A stretch of DNA of 64,000 nt from an uncultured Clostridia bacterium (GCA_945868505.1 CAMBLO010000001.1:124001-188000); one strand, 5' to 3'. Positions 53,383 to 63,246 are shown, counted from the stretch's first letter. Program-made: numbers and translations. The notes: generated by a model not told the origin, from the letters alone.

Positions 53383-54039
53383 ATGAGTAGTTTTTTTGAG
53401 TATGTAGGACAGTGTATGCCCCAGCTTTTAACAGGGTTGGGTCTTACATTGCAAATGACAATTCTTTCTTTGATTTTGGCAGTTGTGATCGGGTTAGTGG
53501 CTTGTCTGTTCAGCATTTCCAAGGTGAAGCCATTGAATTGGATTTCCGGTATTTATCTGAGTTTAATTCGTGGGACACCCTTGATGGTACAGGCATTCTT
53601 CATCTACTTTGGTATCACGGGTGCTATGAATATTCGGATTACATCCTTTACGGCATCTATCATTGTTTTATGTTTGAATGCCGGTGCATATCTGTCTGAG
53701 ATTTTCAGAAGCGGTATCGCAGCGGTAAACAAAGGACAGATGGAGGCTGCAAGGAGTTTGGGTCTGCCTTACGGTGTAGCGATGAGAAAAATCATCCTGC
53801 CTCAGGCGATTCGTATCGTTATCCCTTCCGTACTGAACCAGTTCATCATCACATTGAAGGATACCTCTATCCTGTCTGTTATCGGCTGTGCCGAATTGAT
53901 GCGTCAGGGTCAGCAGATTGTTGCACGTAATTTCCGTAGCTTTGAAACCTATGCCATCATTGCGATTATGTATTATATTGTCGTAGTGTTCCTGACGAAG
54001 GTCTTTCAGATTATTGAAAGGAGGCTGGCAAACAAATGA
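53383..54039 (+). CDS. Amino-acid ABC transporter permease
   Basis: 218 residues, HisM/GlnP type, with about five membrane helices and the EAA motif region [29 protein letters not shown] precedes the ATG, 21 bases after the binding protein. Probably a homodimer. Its stop overlaps the ATPase start by four bases. Confidence 0.94.
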   Translation: MSSFFEYVGQCMPQLLTGLGLTLQMTILSLILAVVIGLVACLFSISKVKPLNWISGIYLSLIRGTPLMVQAFFIYFGITGAMNIRITSFTASIIVLCLNAGAYLSEIFRSGIAAVNKGQMEAARSLGLPYGVAMRKIILPQAIRIVIPSVLNQFIITLKDTSILSVIGCAELMRQGQQIVARNFRSFETYAIIAIMYYIVVVFLTKVFQIIERRLANK

Positions 54040-54764
54040 TCAAGGTAAAAGTTGAACAGTTGAAAAAAAGCTTTGGCAGCCTGGAAGTATTAAAGGGTAT
54101 CGACTTGGAAGTCAAAGAAGGGGAAGTAGTTTGTCTGATTGGTCCTTCCGGTTCCGGCAAGTCTACATTTCTGCGTTGCCTGAATCGTCTGGAAGAAACG
54201 ACTGCAGGTACTGTAATTGTCGATGATAATGATATCACCGATCCAAAATGCAATATCAACAAGGTTAGGGAGAACATCGGCATGGTGTTCCAGCAGTTTA
54301 ATCTGTTCCCTCACCTGAATGTTTTGGAAAATATTATGCTGGCGCCTGTGGACAGAAAGAAAATGTCCAAGGAAGAAGCAAAGCAGACTGCTGAACGCCT
54401 GCTGGCAACAGTAGGTCTGGCGGAAAAGGCAGCGGAATATCCGGCGAATCTTTCCGGCGGTCAGCAGCAGCGTGTTGCCATTGCCCGCGCATTGGCGATG
54501 AAACCTGATATCATGCTGTTCGATGAACCCACATCTGCGCTGGACCCTGAAATGGTAGGCGAAGTTTTGGAAGTAATGAAACAGCTGGCGAGAGACGGTA
54601 TGACTATGATCGTTGTTACCCATGAAATGGGCTTCGCAAGAGAAGTGGCAGACCGTGTCATCTTCATGGATGGCGGTTACATCGTGGAACAGGGGACACC
54701 GGCAGAGGTGTTTGGTAACCCTCAGAATAAGAGAACACAGGATTTCCTGAATAAGGTTCTTTAA
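54036..54764 (+). CDS. Amino-acid ABC transporter ATP-binding protein
   Basis: 242 residues. Walker [10 protein letters not shown] (near 33-41), Q-loop [10 protein letters not shown], signature [15 protein letters not shown], Walker [13 protein letters not shown] and the switch His in VTHEMGFA. It matches the GlnQ/HisP family and completes the importer with the two genes before it. A terminator follows at 54774. Confidence 0.96.
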   Translation: MIKVKVEQLKKSFGSLEVLKGIDLEVKEGEVVCLIGPSGSGKSTFLRCLNRLEETTAGTVIVDDNDITDPKCNINKVRENIGMVFQQFNLFPHLNVLENIMLAPVDRKKMSKEEAKQTAERLLATVGLAEKAAEYPANLSGGQQQRVAIARALAMKPDIMLFDEPTSALDPEMVGEVLEVMKQLARDGMTMIVVTHEMGFAREVADRVIFMDGGYIVEQGTPAEVFGNPQNKRTQDFLNKVL

Positions 54765-54773
54765 GTGAAAACA

Positions 54774-54808
54774 GAAACGGCAGAATCGAAAGATTTTGCC
54801 GTTTTTTG
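54774..54808 (+). terminator. Terminator of the ABC importer
   Basis: A 12-base stem around a gaaa tetraloop (loop 54788-54791, right arm 54792-54803, one G-U pair) and a run of six T. Confidence 0.9.
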
Positions 54809-54911
54809 TATGCAATTTTAAAATAGCATCTCTTGTAAGGTTTTCTGGACAAATGAACAAAAAATGGTACTCTAAAAAATACATAAAATACAAAAGAAAA
54901 GAGGAAAGAGC

Positions 54912-55604
54912 ATGATTGCAGTAATTGTAAATACCCTGACGGTACTGATTGGCAGTGCCATTGGCTTATTATTGAAAAAGGGGATTCCCGAACGGATTAC
55001 AGATACCCTGATGAAGGGAATTGGTTTTTGTACCCTCTATATTGGTTGGAGTGGCACCCTGAAAGGGGGAAATACGTTGGTGTTGATTCTTTCCATGGCT
55101 ATTGGCGTTGTCATCGGGGAAGGTCTGGATTTAGATGATAAACTAAATCGTTTTGCCACAGGTGTAGAGAACCGCTTCAAAAAAGGCGGCGAAAAGATAT
55201 CCCTGGCGGAAGGCTTTGTGACAGCATCCCTGCTGTTCTGCGTGGGGGCCATGACCATCGTTGGTTCCTTGCAGGCGGGGCTTTCCGGGGATTATGAAAT
55301 GCTGTATACCAAATCTGTACTGGATTTGATTTCCTCTATGGTATTTGCTTCTTCCTTGGGTATCGGTGTTATGCTGGCAGGGGGCTTTGTTCTGGTTTTT
55401 CAGGGGGGAATCGTATTGCTGGCACAATTCGTGGCACCATTCCTGACGGATGCAGTCATTGCAGAAATGGTATGCTCCGGCTCCCTCATTATTTTTGCTT
55501 TGGGGCTGAATATCGTGGGCATCACAAAGCTGAAGGTGCTGAATTTCCTTCCTGCTATTTTCCTGCCCATCTTGCTTTGTCCCGTGTTAAATATGGTGAT
55601 GTAA
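54912..55604 (+). CDS. DUF554 membrane protein
   Basis: 230 residues, with about seven membrane helices and the DUF554 (YdfK) signatures: NTLTVLIGSAIGLLLKKGIPERI at the N-terminus, GVVIGEGLDLDDKLNRF and VGAMTIVGSLQAGLSGD. It is an integral membrane protein of unknown function, possibly a transporter. AGGAAAGAG precedes the ATG. TGGACA (54846) and TACTCT (54868) with 16 bases between are a weak promoter candidate. It is a single gene between two terminators. Confidence 0.88.
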   Translation: MIAVIVNTLTVLIGSAIGLLLKKGIPERITDTLMKGIGFCTLYIGWSGTLKGGNTLVLILSMAIGVVIGEGLDLDDKLNRFATGVENRFKKGGEKISLAEGFVTASLLFCVGAMTIVGSLQAGLSGDYEMLYTKSVLDLISSMVFASSLGIGVMLAGGFVLVFQGGIVLLAQFVAPFLTDAVIAEMVCSGSLIIFALGLNIVGITKLKVLNFLPAIFLPILLCPVLNMVM

Positions 55605-55605
55605 A

Positions 55606-55630
55606 AAAAGAGTCCGATTGGACTCTTTTG
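55606..55630. terminator. Bidirectional terminator between DUF554 and PLP decarboxylase
   Basis: A perfect 10-base stem (55606-55615 with 55620-55629), loop gatt, an A-run on the left and T-run on the right serving both convergent genes. Confidence 0.88.
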
Positions 55631-56818
55631 CTATTCAATGAAAAATTGCTGGGGCATTGGTTGGCTGGCGAAAAGGAGAGGTGCCAGACTATAGGCATAG
55701 CTACCGGCGTGGTTGAAAGTCACCAAATCTCCGATGTGTCCTTTTTTGACAACAACATTCTTTGCCATGATATCTGCACCGGAGCAAAGATGTCCGGCGA
55801 TATCTACCACTTCCGTTTCTGTGCTTTCGGAGAGAACGTTGATATCATAACTGTCGTTTTCTGTGGCAAAGGGTTCATAGGAAGCGCCCATGTGGTCGTG
55901 ACGGAAGGGCAGGAGCATCTGCCGTAAAACAGGCTTGAAAAAACCGTTGGCACCATTTTTGACGATATAGAAGGTCTTGCCGTGGGAATGCTTGATATCA
56001 ATGATTTCCGTTACATAAGTACCGCAGTCGCAGGCGAGAAAACGCCCGCTTTCCAGCAGGAGCTTTGCGGAAAGGTCGCCTTTGTGTTTGTCGATGGAGC
56101 AGGAAACAGCCGCTTGCAGTTTCCCGAAATCCAAAGGAGATTGCTTGGTTTTATCATAAACCTTGCCGATACCGCCGCCGAAATTGATGTAGTCCAACTT
56201 TGTACCAAGGTGGTTCTGCAATTTCACTGCCAAGTCCAAAACAGTATCATAATACCGCCCCAGTTTTTCCGTATCCAAAACCTGAGAACGGATATGAATA
56301 TGAAGCCCGTTGATTGTAAGATGGGGATACTTTTCTATAAAATTCGTTTCCCAGATGATACTTTCATCAATGCCGAATTTAGAAGGAGCTTGCGGTGTGC
56401 CGTCCGTGGTGAAATCAGGATGGATTCGTAAGCCTGCTGCCAATTTTAGATTGCGTTCAGCGGCTGCTTCTTCTAGGAGAGAAAGGACATACAGGCTGTC
56501 GGCGATGATATGGCATTTTCCCATGACCTGAGCCATGTCCTCTCTGGTGGGGGCAGGGCAGGAATAATAGATATTTTCCGCAGGCATACCTGCCGCTAAA
56601 GCCAAATCCACTTCCTTTGCGGATGCGGCATCTGCGCCGATACCTAAGGACGCCATCTTTTTCAATAGGGGCGGAAAGGGGTTTGCCTTGATGGAAAAAA
56701 GAATGTCAAAGGCAGGAAAGGTTTTGTGCAGAATAGATGCCTGTTCTGAAAGGATGCTGCCATCATATATATAGAAGGGAGCGGGATGTGCCGCTCTGAT
56801 TTTTTCGATAGAATGCAT
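55631..56818 (-). CDS. Fold type III PLP decarboxylase, LysA-like
   Basis: 395 residues from the ATG at 56818. An alanine-racemase-type barrel with the PLP Lys in FSIKANP near 47-53, HIHIRSQ, the phosphate-binding FGGGIGK, and the C-terminal LCSGADI containing the Cys that completes the partner site. Spacing fits diaminopimelate or related amino-acid decarboxylases. The substrate may be diaminopimelate, ornithine/lysine or carboxynorspermidine; it is not decided here. It is alone, with its own promoter at 56864-56892, and no other lysine genes are nearby. Confidence 0.85.
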   Translation of the reverse strand: MHSIEKIRAAHPAPFYIYDGSILSEQASILHKTFPAFDILFSIKANPFPPLLKKMASLGIGADAASAKEVDLALAAGMPAENIYYSCPAPTREDMAQVMGKCHIIADSLYVLSLLEEAAAERNLKLAAGLRIHPDFTTDGTPQAPSKFGIDESIIWETNFIEKYPHLTINGLHIHIRSQVLDTEKLGRYYDTVLDLAVKLQNHLGTKLDYINFGGGIGKVYDKTKQSPLDFGKLQAAVSCSIDKHKGDLSAKLLLESGRFLACDCGTYVTEIIDIKHSHGKTFYIVKNGANGFFKPVLRQMLLPFRHDHMGASYEPFATENDSYDINVLSESTETEVVDIAGHLCSGADIMAKNVVVKKGHIGDLVTFNHAGSYAYSLAPLLFASQPMPQQFFIE

Positions 56819-56863
56819 AAAAAGCCTCCTTTTGGGGTATAAATAGACAAACGTCCTTCCTCC

Positions 56864-56892
56864 ATTATATTCCATAGGGAGAAACCTTGCAA
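56864..56892 (-). promoter_or_regulatory. Promoter of the PLP decarboxylase gene
   Basis: Minus strand: TTGCAA (56887-56892), a 17-base spacer and TATAAT (56864-56869). Confidence 0.78.
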
Positions 56893-56918
56893 GGAGAAGG
56901 GAATTTACTGAAAAACCC

Positions 56919-56947
56919 TTGCAAATCAAGGGGAAAAATGGTATAGT
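56919..56947 (+). promoter_or_regulatory. Promoter of the rimP-infB operon
   Basis: TTGCAA (56919-56924), a 17-base spacer and TATAGT (56942-56947). The -35 is 26 bases from the -35 of the divergent decarboxylase promoter. Confidence 0.78.
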
Positions 56948-56978
56948 AATTTACAGTAAAGATATAAGTTGTCGGCGA

Positions 56979-57006
56979 AAAGAGTGGGTAAACAAACCCG
57001 CTCTTT
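56979..57006 (+). promoter_or_regulatory. Hairpin in the rimP leader
   Basis: Stem 56979-56989 with 56996-57006 (11 pairs, one G-U), a 6-base loop, followed by gttgttgt. It lies inside the rimP leader, where it could act as a weak attenuator or RNA-binding site; similar hairpins occur before rimP in related bacteria. Confidence 0.6.
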
Positions 57007-57045
57007 GTTGTTGTATAGGAGATTTTTGAAAAAAGAGGTGTAAAA

Positions 57046-57513
57046 ATGGCGAAAGGAAGCAACACAGAAAGCAAAGTGCTGCCTCTTCTGGAACCCATCG
57101 TGGATGCCAATGGTCTGGAATTGGTAGATCTGGAATTTGTAAAGGAAGGCGTGAACTGGTACCTGCGCGTATATATTGACAAGGAAGGCGGCGTCAACAT
57201 CGATGACTGCGAACTGGTGAGCCGTGCGCTGGAAGCTAAGCTGGATGAGGCTGACCCTATCGAGCAGGCATATATTTTGGAAGTAAGCTCCCCCGGTATC
57301 GACAGACCTCTGAAAAAAGAGGCTGATTTCGTGAAATATCAGGGCGAGATCATCGATGTGAAGCTGTATAAGCCCCAGAATGGCAGCAAGCAGTATCAGG
57401 GCAAGCTGCTGGGACTGGAAAACGGCGTGCTTTCCATTGAAGAAGAAAACGGCAATGTAGTGACATTTGAACATAAAGATACAGCCAGCGTGAGACTGGC
57501 AGTGATCTTCTAA
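57046..57513 (+). CDS. rimP: Ribosome maturation factor RimP
   Basis: 155 residues. An N-terminal RimP domain (LEPIVDANGLELVDLEFVKEG; LRVYIDKEGGV, then the DDCELVSRALEAKLDE helix) and a C-terminal SH3-like barrel (about 88-155). It helps mature the 30S subunit by binding S12. It is the first gene of the rimP-nusA-infB operon, behind GAGGTG, and has a hairpin in its leader. Confidence 0.95.
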   Translation: MAKGSNTESKVLPLLEPIVDANGLELVDLEFVKEGVNWYLRVYIDKEGGVNIDDCELVSRALEAKLDEADPIEQAYILEVSSPGIDRPLKKEADFVKYQGEIIDVKLYKPQNGSKQYQGKLLGLENGVLSIEEENGNVVTFEHKDTASVRLAVIF

Positions 57514-57534
57514 CAAAAGGGAGGAATCTGGAAA

Positions 57535-58707
57535 ATGGATAGTAAAGAATTTTTGGATGCACTGAACCTGGTTGCAAAGGAAAAGGGCATCGACAAGGAA
57601 GTTATTTTTGAAGCCATCGAAGCATCTTTGGTTTCTGCATGCAAGAAAAACTTCGGTACAAGCCAGAATATCAAAGTAATTATCGACAGAGAAACGGGCA
57701 ACGTTGCCTGTTATGCACAGAAAACTGTAGCTGATCCTGTGGAAGATCCTCAGCTGGAAATCTCCATCGAAATGGCTCGCGTGCTGAACCCCAACTATGT
57801 GGTTGGCGACGTGGTAGACCTGGAAGTAACACCCAAGGATTTCGGCAGAATTTCCGCCCAGACAGCAAAACAGGTTGTCGTGCAGAAATTCCGTGAAGCG
57901 GAAAGAGAAATCCTGTTCAATCAGTACATCACAAAGGAACGGGAAGTGGTAACAGCCATCGTTCAGAGAAAAGAACGCAGAAACGTGATCGTGCAGATGG
58001 GCAAGATCGATGCGGTTCTGGCTGCCAATGAACAGATCCCCGGGGAACAGTACAACTTCATGGATCGTGTGAAGGTATATGTTCTGGAAGTAAAACAGAC
58101 CACAAAAGGCCCTCAGATTTTCGTTTCCAGAACCCACCCCGAACTGGTAAAACGCCTCTTTGAACAGGAAGTGCCCGAAGTACATGATGGTACTGTAGAA
58201 ATCAAGAGCATTGCCAGAGAAGCGGGCAGCAGAACAAAGATCGCTGTTTATTCCAAAAACGAAAACGTTGATGCGCTGGGTGCCTGCGTAGGTCAGAACG
58301 GTTACAGAGTCAATGTCATCGTAAACGAACTGGGCGGCGAAAAGATCGATGTGATCAACTGGAGCGAAGACCCCAAGGAATTTATTGCAGCAGCCCTGAG
58401 CCCTTCCAAGGTTCTGGAAGTTGCTCTGAACGAAGCAGAACAGAGCGCAAAGATCGTTGTGCCTGACCATCAGTTGTCTCTGGCGATTGGTAAAGAAGGT
58501 CAGAACGCAAGACTGTCTGCAAAACTGACAGGCTGGAGAATCGACATCAAGAGCGAAACACAGGCAAGAGAAACAAACTTCCTGGCAGAAGACCCCGTAG
58601 AGGAAGAAGTTGCAGCAGAAGAAGCTGTTGTAGAAGAAACAGCAGAAGAAATGGATGCGCTGGAAGCAATCGATGCAATCGAAGCTGACCCCGAAGCAGA
58701 AGCGTAA
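57535..58707 (+). CDS. nusA: Transcription termination/antitermination factor NusA
   Basis: 390 residues. An N-terminal RNA polymerase-binding domain, then S1 and two KH domains with the NEL/GQNG motifs (CVGQNGYRVNVIVNELGGEKIDVI; GKEGQNARLSAKLTGWRIDI). The last 40 residues are an acidic tail instead of the AR repeats of enterobacterial NusA. It binds nascent RNA and modulates pausing. GGGAGG precedes the ATG. Confidence 0.97.
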   Translation: MDSKEFLDALNLVAKEKGIDKEVIFEAIEASLVSACKKNFGTSQNIKVIIDRETGNVACYAQKTVADPVEDPQLEISIEMARVLNPNYVVGDVVDLEVTPKDFGRISAQTAKQVVVQKFREAEREILFNQYITKEREVVTAIVQRKERRNVIVQMGKIDAVLAANEQIPGEQYNFMDRVKVYVLEVKQTTKGPQIFVSRTHPELVKRLFEQEVPEVHDGTVEIKSIAREAGSRTKIAVYSKNENVDALGACVGQNGYRVNVIVNELGGEKIDVINWSEDPKEFIAAALSPSKVLEVALNEAEQSAKIVVPDHQLSLAIGKEGQNARLSAKLTGWRIDIKSETQARETNFLAEDPVEEEVAAEEAVVEETAEEMDALEAIDAIEADPEAEA

Positions 58708-58722
58708 GAGGGAGGAGAGCGT

Positions 58723-58998
58723 ATGAAGCAGAGAAAAGTACCTCTCAGAAAATGCACCGGCTGCCAGGAAATGAAAAATAAAAAAGAACTCATCCGTATC
58801 GTGAGAAACGACGAAGGCGAGTTTTCTTTGGACCGCACCGGCAAAAAGCCTGGTCGCGGCGCATATATTTGTCCCAATGGGGAATGTCTGGCGAAAGCAC
58901 AGAAATCCAAAGGGCTGGAACGCTCCTTCAAGGCACCTGTGCCCAAGGAAGTGTATGAACAGCTGCTGAATGAACTGGAGGAAGAAACGAATGTATAA
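58723..58998 (+). CDS. ylxR: RNase P modulator RnpM (YlxR)
   Basis: 91 residues with the YlxR signatures: PLRKCTGCQEMKNKKELIRIVR at the N-terminus (Cys pair CTGC) and GRGAYICPNGECLAKAQK. The family binds RNA; the Bacillus member binds the RNase P RNA and lowers its activity. It lies between nusA and ylxQ as in other Firmicutes, with GGGAGGAG before the ATG, and overlaps the next gene by 8 bases. Confidence 0.93.
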   Translation: MKQRKVPLRKCTGCQEMKNKKELIRIVRNDEGEFSLDRTGKKPGRGAYICPNGECLAKAQKSKGLERSFKAPVPKEVYEQLLNELEEETNV

Positions 58999-59323
58999 AT
59001 TCCTTTCTCTTTTGGGGCTTTGCAAGCGGGCAGGCAAGCTGGCCGCAGGCGAAGTGGCAGCAGAACAGGCGGTACGCAAGAAGCAGGCGTATCTGCTGAT
59101 TTTATCGGAAGATGCTTCTAAAAATACAAAAAAGAAATTTACAAATTCCGCAGCGTATTATGAATTGCCTTTGATAGAGGCAGGGACGAAACAGGAATTG
59201 GGCAGAGCCATCGGCGCTGATATGCGCTCCATCATCGCGATCACCGAAGAAGGCTTTGCGAAGAAATTGAGACAGCTTGCGGAAGAGATCATAGAGAATA
59301 GAACGAAGGTCGGTGGGGATTGA
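58991..59323 (+). CDS. ylxQ: L7Ae/L30e-family RNA-binding protein (YlxQ-like)
   Basis: 110 residues from the ATG at 58991 with GGAGG upstream; it overlaps the ylxR stop. L7Ae fold: LSLLGLCKRAGKLAAGEVAAEQAVRKKQA, then LLILSEDAS and TKQELGRAIG. Such proteins bind kink-turn RNA. It belongs to the nusA-ylxR-ylxQ-infB order, so it probably works in ribosome or translation control. Confidence 0.92.
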   Translation: MYKFLSLLGLCKRAGKLAAGEVAAEQAVRKKQAYLLILSEDASKNTKKKFTNSAAYYELPLIEAGTKQELGRAIGADMRSIIAITEEGFAKKLRQLAEEIIENRTKVGGD

Positions 59324-59350
59324 TCTTCGGGAAAGACGAGGTGTTGTGGA

Positions 59351-61747
59351 ATGTCCAAAATTCGAATTTATGAACTGGCAAAGCAGCTGGGCGTTGCCAA
59401 TAAAGATCTGATGGAAAAAATCAACAGCGTTGGTATCGAAGCAAAAAGCCACATGGCAATGCTGACAGAAGAAGAAGCCGCAAAGGTAACAGCACTGTAT
59501 CAGCCTAAAAAAGAAGAACCTAAAAAAGAAGTGCCTAAGCAGGAAGCACCTAAGCAGGCAGCACCCAAGAAGGATGCTCCTAAAAAAGACGCTCCCAAGC
59601 AGAATGCCCCCAAACAGGAAGCACCCAGAAAAGACGCTCCCAAGCAGAACGTGCCCAAACAGGATGCGCCCAGACAGGATGCACCCAGAAAAGAAAATAA
59701 CCAGAAACAGGGTAGACCTGCACAGAAACAGGATAACAGAAACGACAACAGACAGGGCAAGCCTCAGCAGCAGAACGCTCCCAAGCAGGGCGGCAATCAG
59801 CAGCAGGGCAAACCTCAGAATAAAGATAACAACAAAGGCAAAGATAAAAAGGGCGGCAAAAACGGCAATAAAAACGGCCAGAAGGTAAGAGAAAACCCCA
59901 TGGAACGCAGACGCCGTGAAATGGAAGAAGAAGCTGCACTGCTGGCAGAGCTGGAAGCACTGGAAGCAGCAGAAAAAGCTGCAAACGCTGATCCCGTTAT
60001 CAAATATATCCCCGAAAACATCACAGTGAAGGATTTGGCAGAGGTTCTGGGCAAAAAAGGCTCCGATCTGGTAATGAACCTGATGAAAAAGGGCAAAATG
60101 CTGGCAATCAATGCAACACTGGATTTTGATACAGCTGCAACCATCGCAGAAGACTACAACGTGATTCTGGAACTGGAAGAAGAAAAGGATATCATGGAAG
60201 AAGCCTTCGGCACAGAGGAAGAAGAGGATGAATCCAAACTGGAAGAACGTCCTCCCGTAGTTGTTGTTATGGGTCATGTTGACCATGGTAAAACATCCCT
60301 GCTGGATGCCATCCGTCATGCAAATGTAACAAAGGGCGAAGCAGGCGGTATCACACAGCATATCGGTGCTTACACCGTACAGATCGACGGCAAACCCATC
60401 ACCTTCCTGGATACACCCGGTCACGAAGCCTTCACAGCAATGCGTATGCGTGGCGCACAGATTACAGATATCGCCATCCTGGTCGTTGCTGCCGATGACG
60501 GTGTTATGCCCCAGACAGTAGAAGCCATCAACCATGCGAAAGCCGCAGGCGTTGAAATCATCGTTGCCATTAACAAAATGGATAAACCCTCTGCAAACCC
60601 TGACAGAGTAAAACAGGAACTGACAGAATATGATCTGCTGGCAGAAGACTGGGGCGGCACAACGGTTTGCGTACCCGTTTCCGCTCATACCAAAGAAGGG
60701 ATCGATAACCTGCTGGAAATGATTATTCTGACAGCAGAAATGAAAGAGCTGAAAGCAAATCCCAACAAAAAGGCAAGAGGTGCTATCATCGAAGCACAGT
60801 TAGACAAAGGCCGTGGCCCCGTTGCGACCGTACTGGTACAGAGCGGTACTCTGCGTGTCGGTGACCCCGTTGTTGCAGGTCCTGCTTATGGTAAGATCAG
60901 AGCCATGACAGATGATAAGGGCAGAAGAGTTAAAGTTGCAGGCCCTTCCACACCCGTAGAAATTCTGGGTCTGTCCGAAGTGCCTTCCGCCGGTGACAGC
61001 TTCTATGTAGCTGCAAACGATAAACAGGCAAGACAGTTGGCAGAAAGCGTTATCGCGAAAAACAGAGAAACACTGATCGGGCAGACACCTCAGAAGGTAT
61101 CTCTGGATGACCTGTTCAACCAGATTCAGAGCGGTAACATGAAGGAACTGGGTATTGTCGTTAAAGCAGACGTACAGGGTTCCGTAGAAGCCGTTCGTCA
61201 GTCTCTGGAAAAACTGTCCAACGAAGAAGTGCGTGTTCGCATCATCCACGGCGGTGTTGGTGCCATCACAGAAAGCGACGTTATGCTGGCTTCCGCATCC
61301 AATGCCATTATCATCGGCTTCAACGTTCGTCCCGAACCTGCTGCAAAGGCATTCGCTGACGAAGAAAAGGTTGATGTTCGTCTGTATCGTGTCATCTACA
61401 ATGCCATCGAAGATATTCAGGCTGCGATGAAAGGTATGCTGGATCCTGTATACGAAGAAAAAGTTCTGGGCCATGCAGAAGTTCGTCAGACCTTCAAAGC
61501 CTCCGGTGTTGGCACAATCGCAGGCAGCTATGTAAAAGACGGTAAAATCGTACGTAACTGTCAGGTTCGTATCGTTCGTGACGGCATCGTTGTTTACGAA
61601 GGCGATCTGGAAAGCCTGAGACGTTTTAAGGACGACGTAAAAGAAGTTGCGGCAGGCTATGAATGTGGTCTGGTATTCAAAAAATACAATGATATTAAGG
61701 AAGGCGACTGGGTAGAAGCCTTTACTATGGTAGAAGTACCCCGCTAA
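59351..61747 (+). CDS. infB: Translation initiation factor IF-2
   Basis: 798 residues. The N-terminal IF2-N domain (about 1-50) is followed by 11 five-residue repeats of the type APKxD (61-115, DNA 59531-59695), a basic Gln/Asn-rich linker to about 180 and a second IF2-N domain. The GTPase has the P-loop [10 protein letters not shown] (near 307), DTPGHEAF and NKMDKP, with the C-terminal EF-Tu-like and IF2 domains. It positions fMet-tRNA on the 30S subunit. The ribosome-binding site is weak (GAGGTG). Confidence 0.97.
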   Translation: MSKIRIYELAKQLGVANKDLMEKINSVGIEAKSHMAMLTEEEAAKVTALYQPKKEEPKKEVPKQEAPKQAAPKKDAPKKDAPKQNAPKQEAPRKDAPKQNVPKQDAPRQDAPRKENNQKQGRPAQKQDNRNDNRQGKPQQQNAPKQGGNQQQGKPQNKDNNKGKDKKGGKNGNKNGQKVRENPMERRRREMEEEAALLAELEALEAAEKAANADPVIKYIPENITVKDLAEVLGKKGSDLVMNLMKKGKMLAINATLDFDTAATIAEDYNVILELEEEKDIMEEAFGTEEEEDESKLEERPPVVVVMGHVDHGKTSLLDAIRHANVTKGEAGGITQHIGAYTVQIDGKPITFLDTPGHEAFTAMRMRGAQITDIAILVVAADDGVMPQTVEAINHAKAAGVEIIVAINKMDKPSANPDRVKQELTEYDLLAEDWGGTTVCVPVSAHTKEGIDNLLEMIILTAEMKELKANPNKKARGAIIEAQLDKGRGPVATVLVQSGTLRVGDPVVAGPAYGKIRAMTDDKGRRVKVAGPSTPVEILGLSEVPSAGDSFYVAANDKQARQLAESVIAKNRETLIGQTPQKVSLDDLFNQIQSGNMKELGIVVKADVQGSVEAVRQSLEKLSNEEVRVRIIHGGVGAITESDVMLASASNAIIIGFNVRPEPAAKAFADEEKVDVRLYRVIYNAIEDIQAAMKGMLDPVYEEKVLGHAEVRQTFKASGVGTIAGSYVKDGKIVRNCQVRIVRDGIVVYEGDLESLRRFKDDVKEVAAGYECGLVFKKYNDIKEGDWVEAFTMVEVPR

Positions 61748-61772
61748 TCCAACCGAATTAAGGTGAAAAGAT

Positions 61773-62144
61773 ATGAAAACAAACAATAGACTTTCCCGCA
61801 TCAATGACGAGATTATGAAGGAGCTGTCTCAGATTATCCGAGCAGAGCTGAAAGACCCTCGTATTGGTGCGATGACAAGCGTCATCCGTGTGGAAACAAC
61901 CCAGGATTTGAAATACTGCAAGGTTTTTGTTTCCGTATTGGGTGACGAAAAGGATAAAGAAAATGTAATGAAAGGGCTGAATAACGCAGGCGGCTTCATC
62001 CGTCGCCTGATTGCCCAGAGAATCAATCTGCGCTATACGCCTGAGCTGAGATTCAAGCTGGATGAATCTGCAGAATATGCCATCCATATGGATCAGCTTT
62101 TCAGCCAGATTTCCAAAGAACGAGAAGAGAGAGATGCTGAATGA
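61773..62144 (+). CDS. rbfA: 30S ribosome-binding factor A
   Basis: 123 residues, KH-type fold. RLSRINDEIMKELSQIIRAELKDPRIG and the MKGLNNAGGFIRRLIAQRINLRYTPEL region are diagnostic. It binds the 30S subunit during late maturation and in cold. AGGTG precedes the ATG. The stop overlaps the nrnA start (ATGATG). Confidence 0.96.
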   Translation: MKTNNRLSRINDEIMKELSQIIRAELKDPRIGAMTSVIRVETTQDLKYCKVFVSVLGDEKDKENVMKGLNNAGGFIRRLIAQRINLRYTPELRFKLDESAEYAIHMDQLFSQISKEREERDAE

Positions 62145-63103
62145 TGAAAGCAAATGACTCTTTAGAAAGAATTATGGAATGTATCCTGTCAGCGGAAACC
62201 ATCACGCTGGCAGGACATACCAACCCTGACGGGGATGCCATCGGTGCCTGCTTGGCACTGGGGGGCACCTTGGAAAAGAGCGGCAAAAAGGTGCAGGTAA
62301 TACTGGAAAAATACGCCGATAAATACCATCTGATTCCCAACGGGCATTTGGTTTGTGCAGCGGAAAAAGCAGAGATTCCTGAGCTTTTTATCGCTTTGGA
62401 CTGCGGCGACGAAGGCCGCCTTGGGGCTGCTGCAGAGATTTTCCAAAAAGCAGCGAAGAAAATCAATATCGACCACCACGGCAGCAATACCTTTTTCGGG
62501 GAGCTGAATTATGTGGATGCCGATGCTTCTTCTACCAGCGAGATTATTTTCCGCCTGCTGAAAGACCGCCTGCCCGTGACAGCGGCAGAGGCGGCAGGGC
62601 TCTATGCAGGGTTGATTTACGATACAGGTGGTTTCCGTCATTCCTCCACTTCCCCTGAAACCATGAAGATTGCCGGGGAATTGATGGGCTATGGGATTCC
62701 TTTTACCAATATTTATAACAGATTTTTCGACAGCCGCAGCTTTTCCGAACTGAAAATCATGGGGAAAGCCTTGGACAATGCGGAGCTTCTTTTTGGCGGT
62801 GATGTGGTTTGTTCCACCATCACCACAGCGGAGATTGAAGCATTGGGCGGCAGCAATAAGGAACTGGATGCCATCATCAATTACCTGAAAGGCGTATTGG
62901 GGGCAAAGGTGGCTTGTTTCTTCTATGAAAAGACGGAAATAGACGTAAAGGGCAGCTTCCGCGGCAATGATGGCTACGATGTCTGTGCGCTGGCGCAGAA
63001 ATTCGGCGGTGGCGGTCATGTGAAGGCGGCAGGCTGTACCATTTCCGCACCCATTGCCGAAGCGAAAGCCATGGTATTGGCGGAAGTGGAAAAAATGCTG
63101 TAA
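62141..63103 (+). CDS. nrnA: Nano-RNase / DHH phosphoesterase NrnA
   Basis: 320 residues. The DHH motifs: HTNPDGDAIGACLALG (about 24-39), ALDCGD, IDHHGSN and DTGGFRHSST; the C-terminal DHHA1 domain has GGGGHVKAAG. It degrades 2-5 base RNA fragments and pAp, in the cytoplasm, with a two-metal site. The rbfA-nrnA-truB order is conserved in Firmicutes. Two adjacent ATGs overlap the rbfA stop. Confidence 0.95.
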   Translation: MMKANDSLERIMECILSAETITLAGHTNPDGDAIGACLALGGTLEKSGKKVQVILEKYADKYHLIPNGHLVCAAEKAEIPELFIALDCGDEGRLGAAAEIFQKAAKKINIDHHGSNTFFGELNYVDADASSTSEIIFRLLKDRLPVTAAEAAGLYAGLIYDTGGFRHSSTSPETMKIAGELMGYGIPFTNIYNRFFDSRSFSELKIMGKALDNAELLFGGDVVCSTITTAEIEALGGSNKELDAIINYLKGVLGAKVACFFYEKTEIDVKGSFRGNDGYDVCALAQKFGGGGHVKAAGCTISAPIAEAKAMVLAEVEKML

Positions 63104-63246
63104 GGTGAAGAAAACAGCAGTTTGCTTACGGGGAGGGAACAAGAGCAAAAATACTTTTTCGAACTGTCCGAACGAAGTGTTTCTGTGAGAAAAAGTTTTT
63201 TGCCTCGGAAGTGACCGATCCAATACCCAAAAAGGAGGTACTGTTT

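Noticed and set aside
56926..59079. A very long open frame (about 717 codons) on the minus strand opposite rimP-nusA-ylxR
   Set aside because: It is opposite well-conserved genes, has no ribosome-binding site and shows a Cys/Phe/His-rich composition typical of antisense reading of Glu/Lys-rich genes.
59500..59984. Cys/Leu/Gly-rich repeated open frames on the minus strand opposite infB
   Set aside because: They are antisense reading of the APKxD codon repeats of IF-2.
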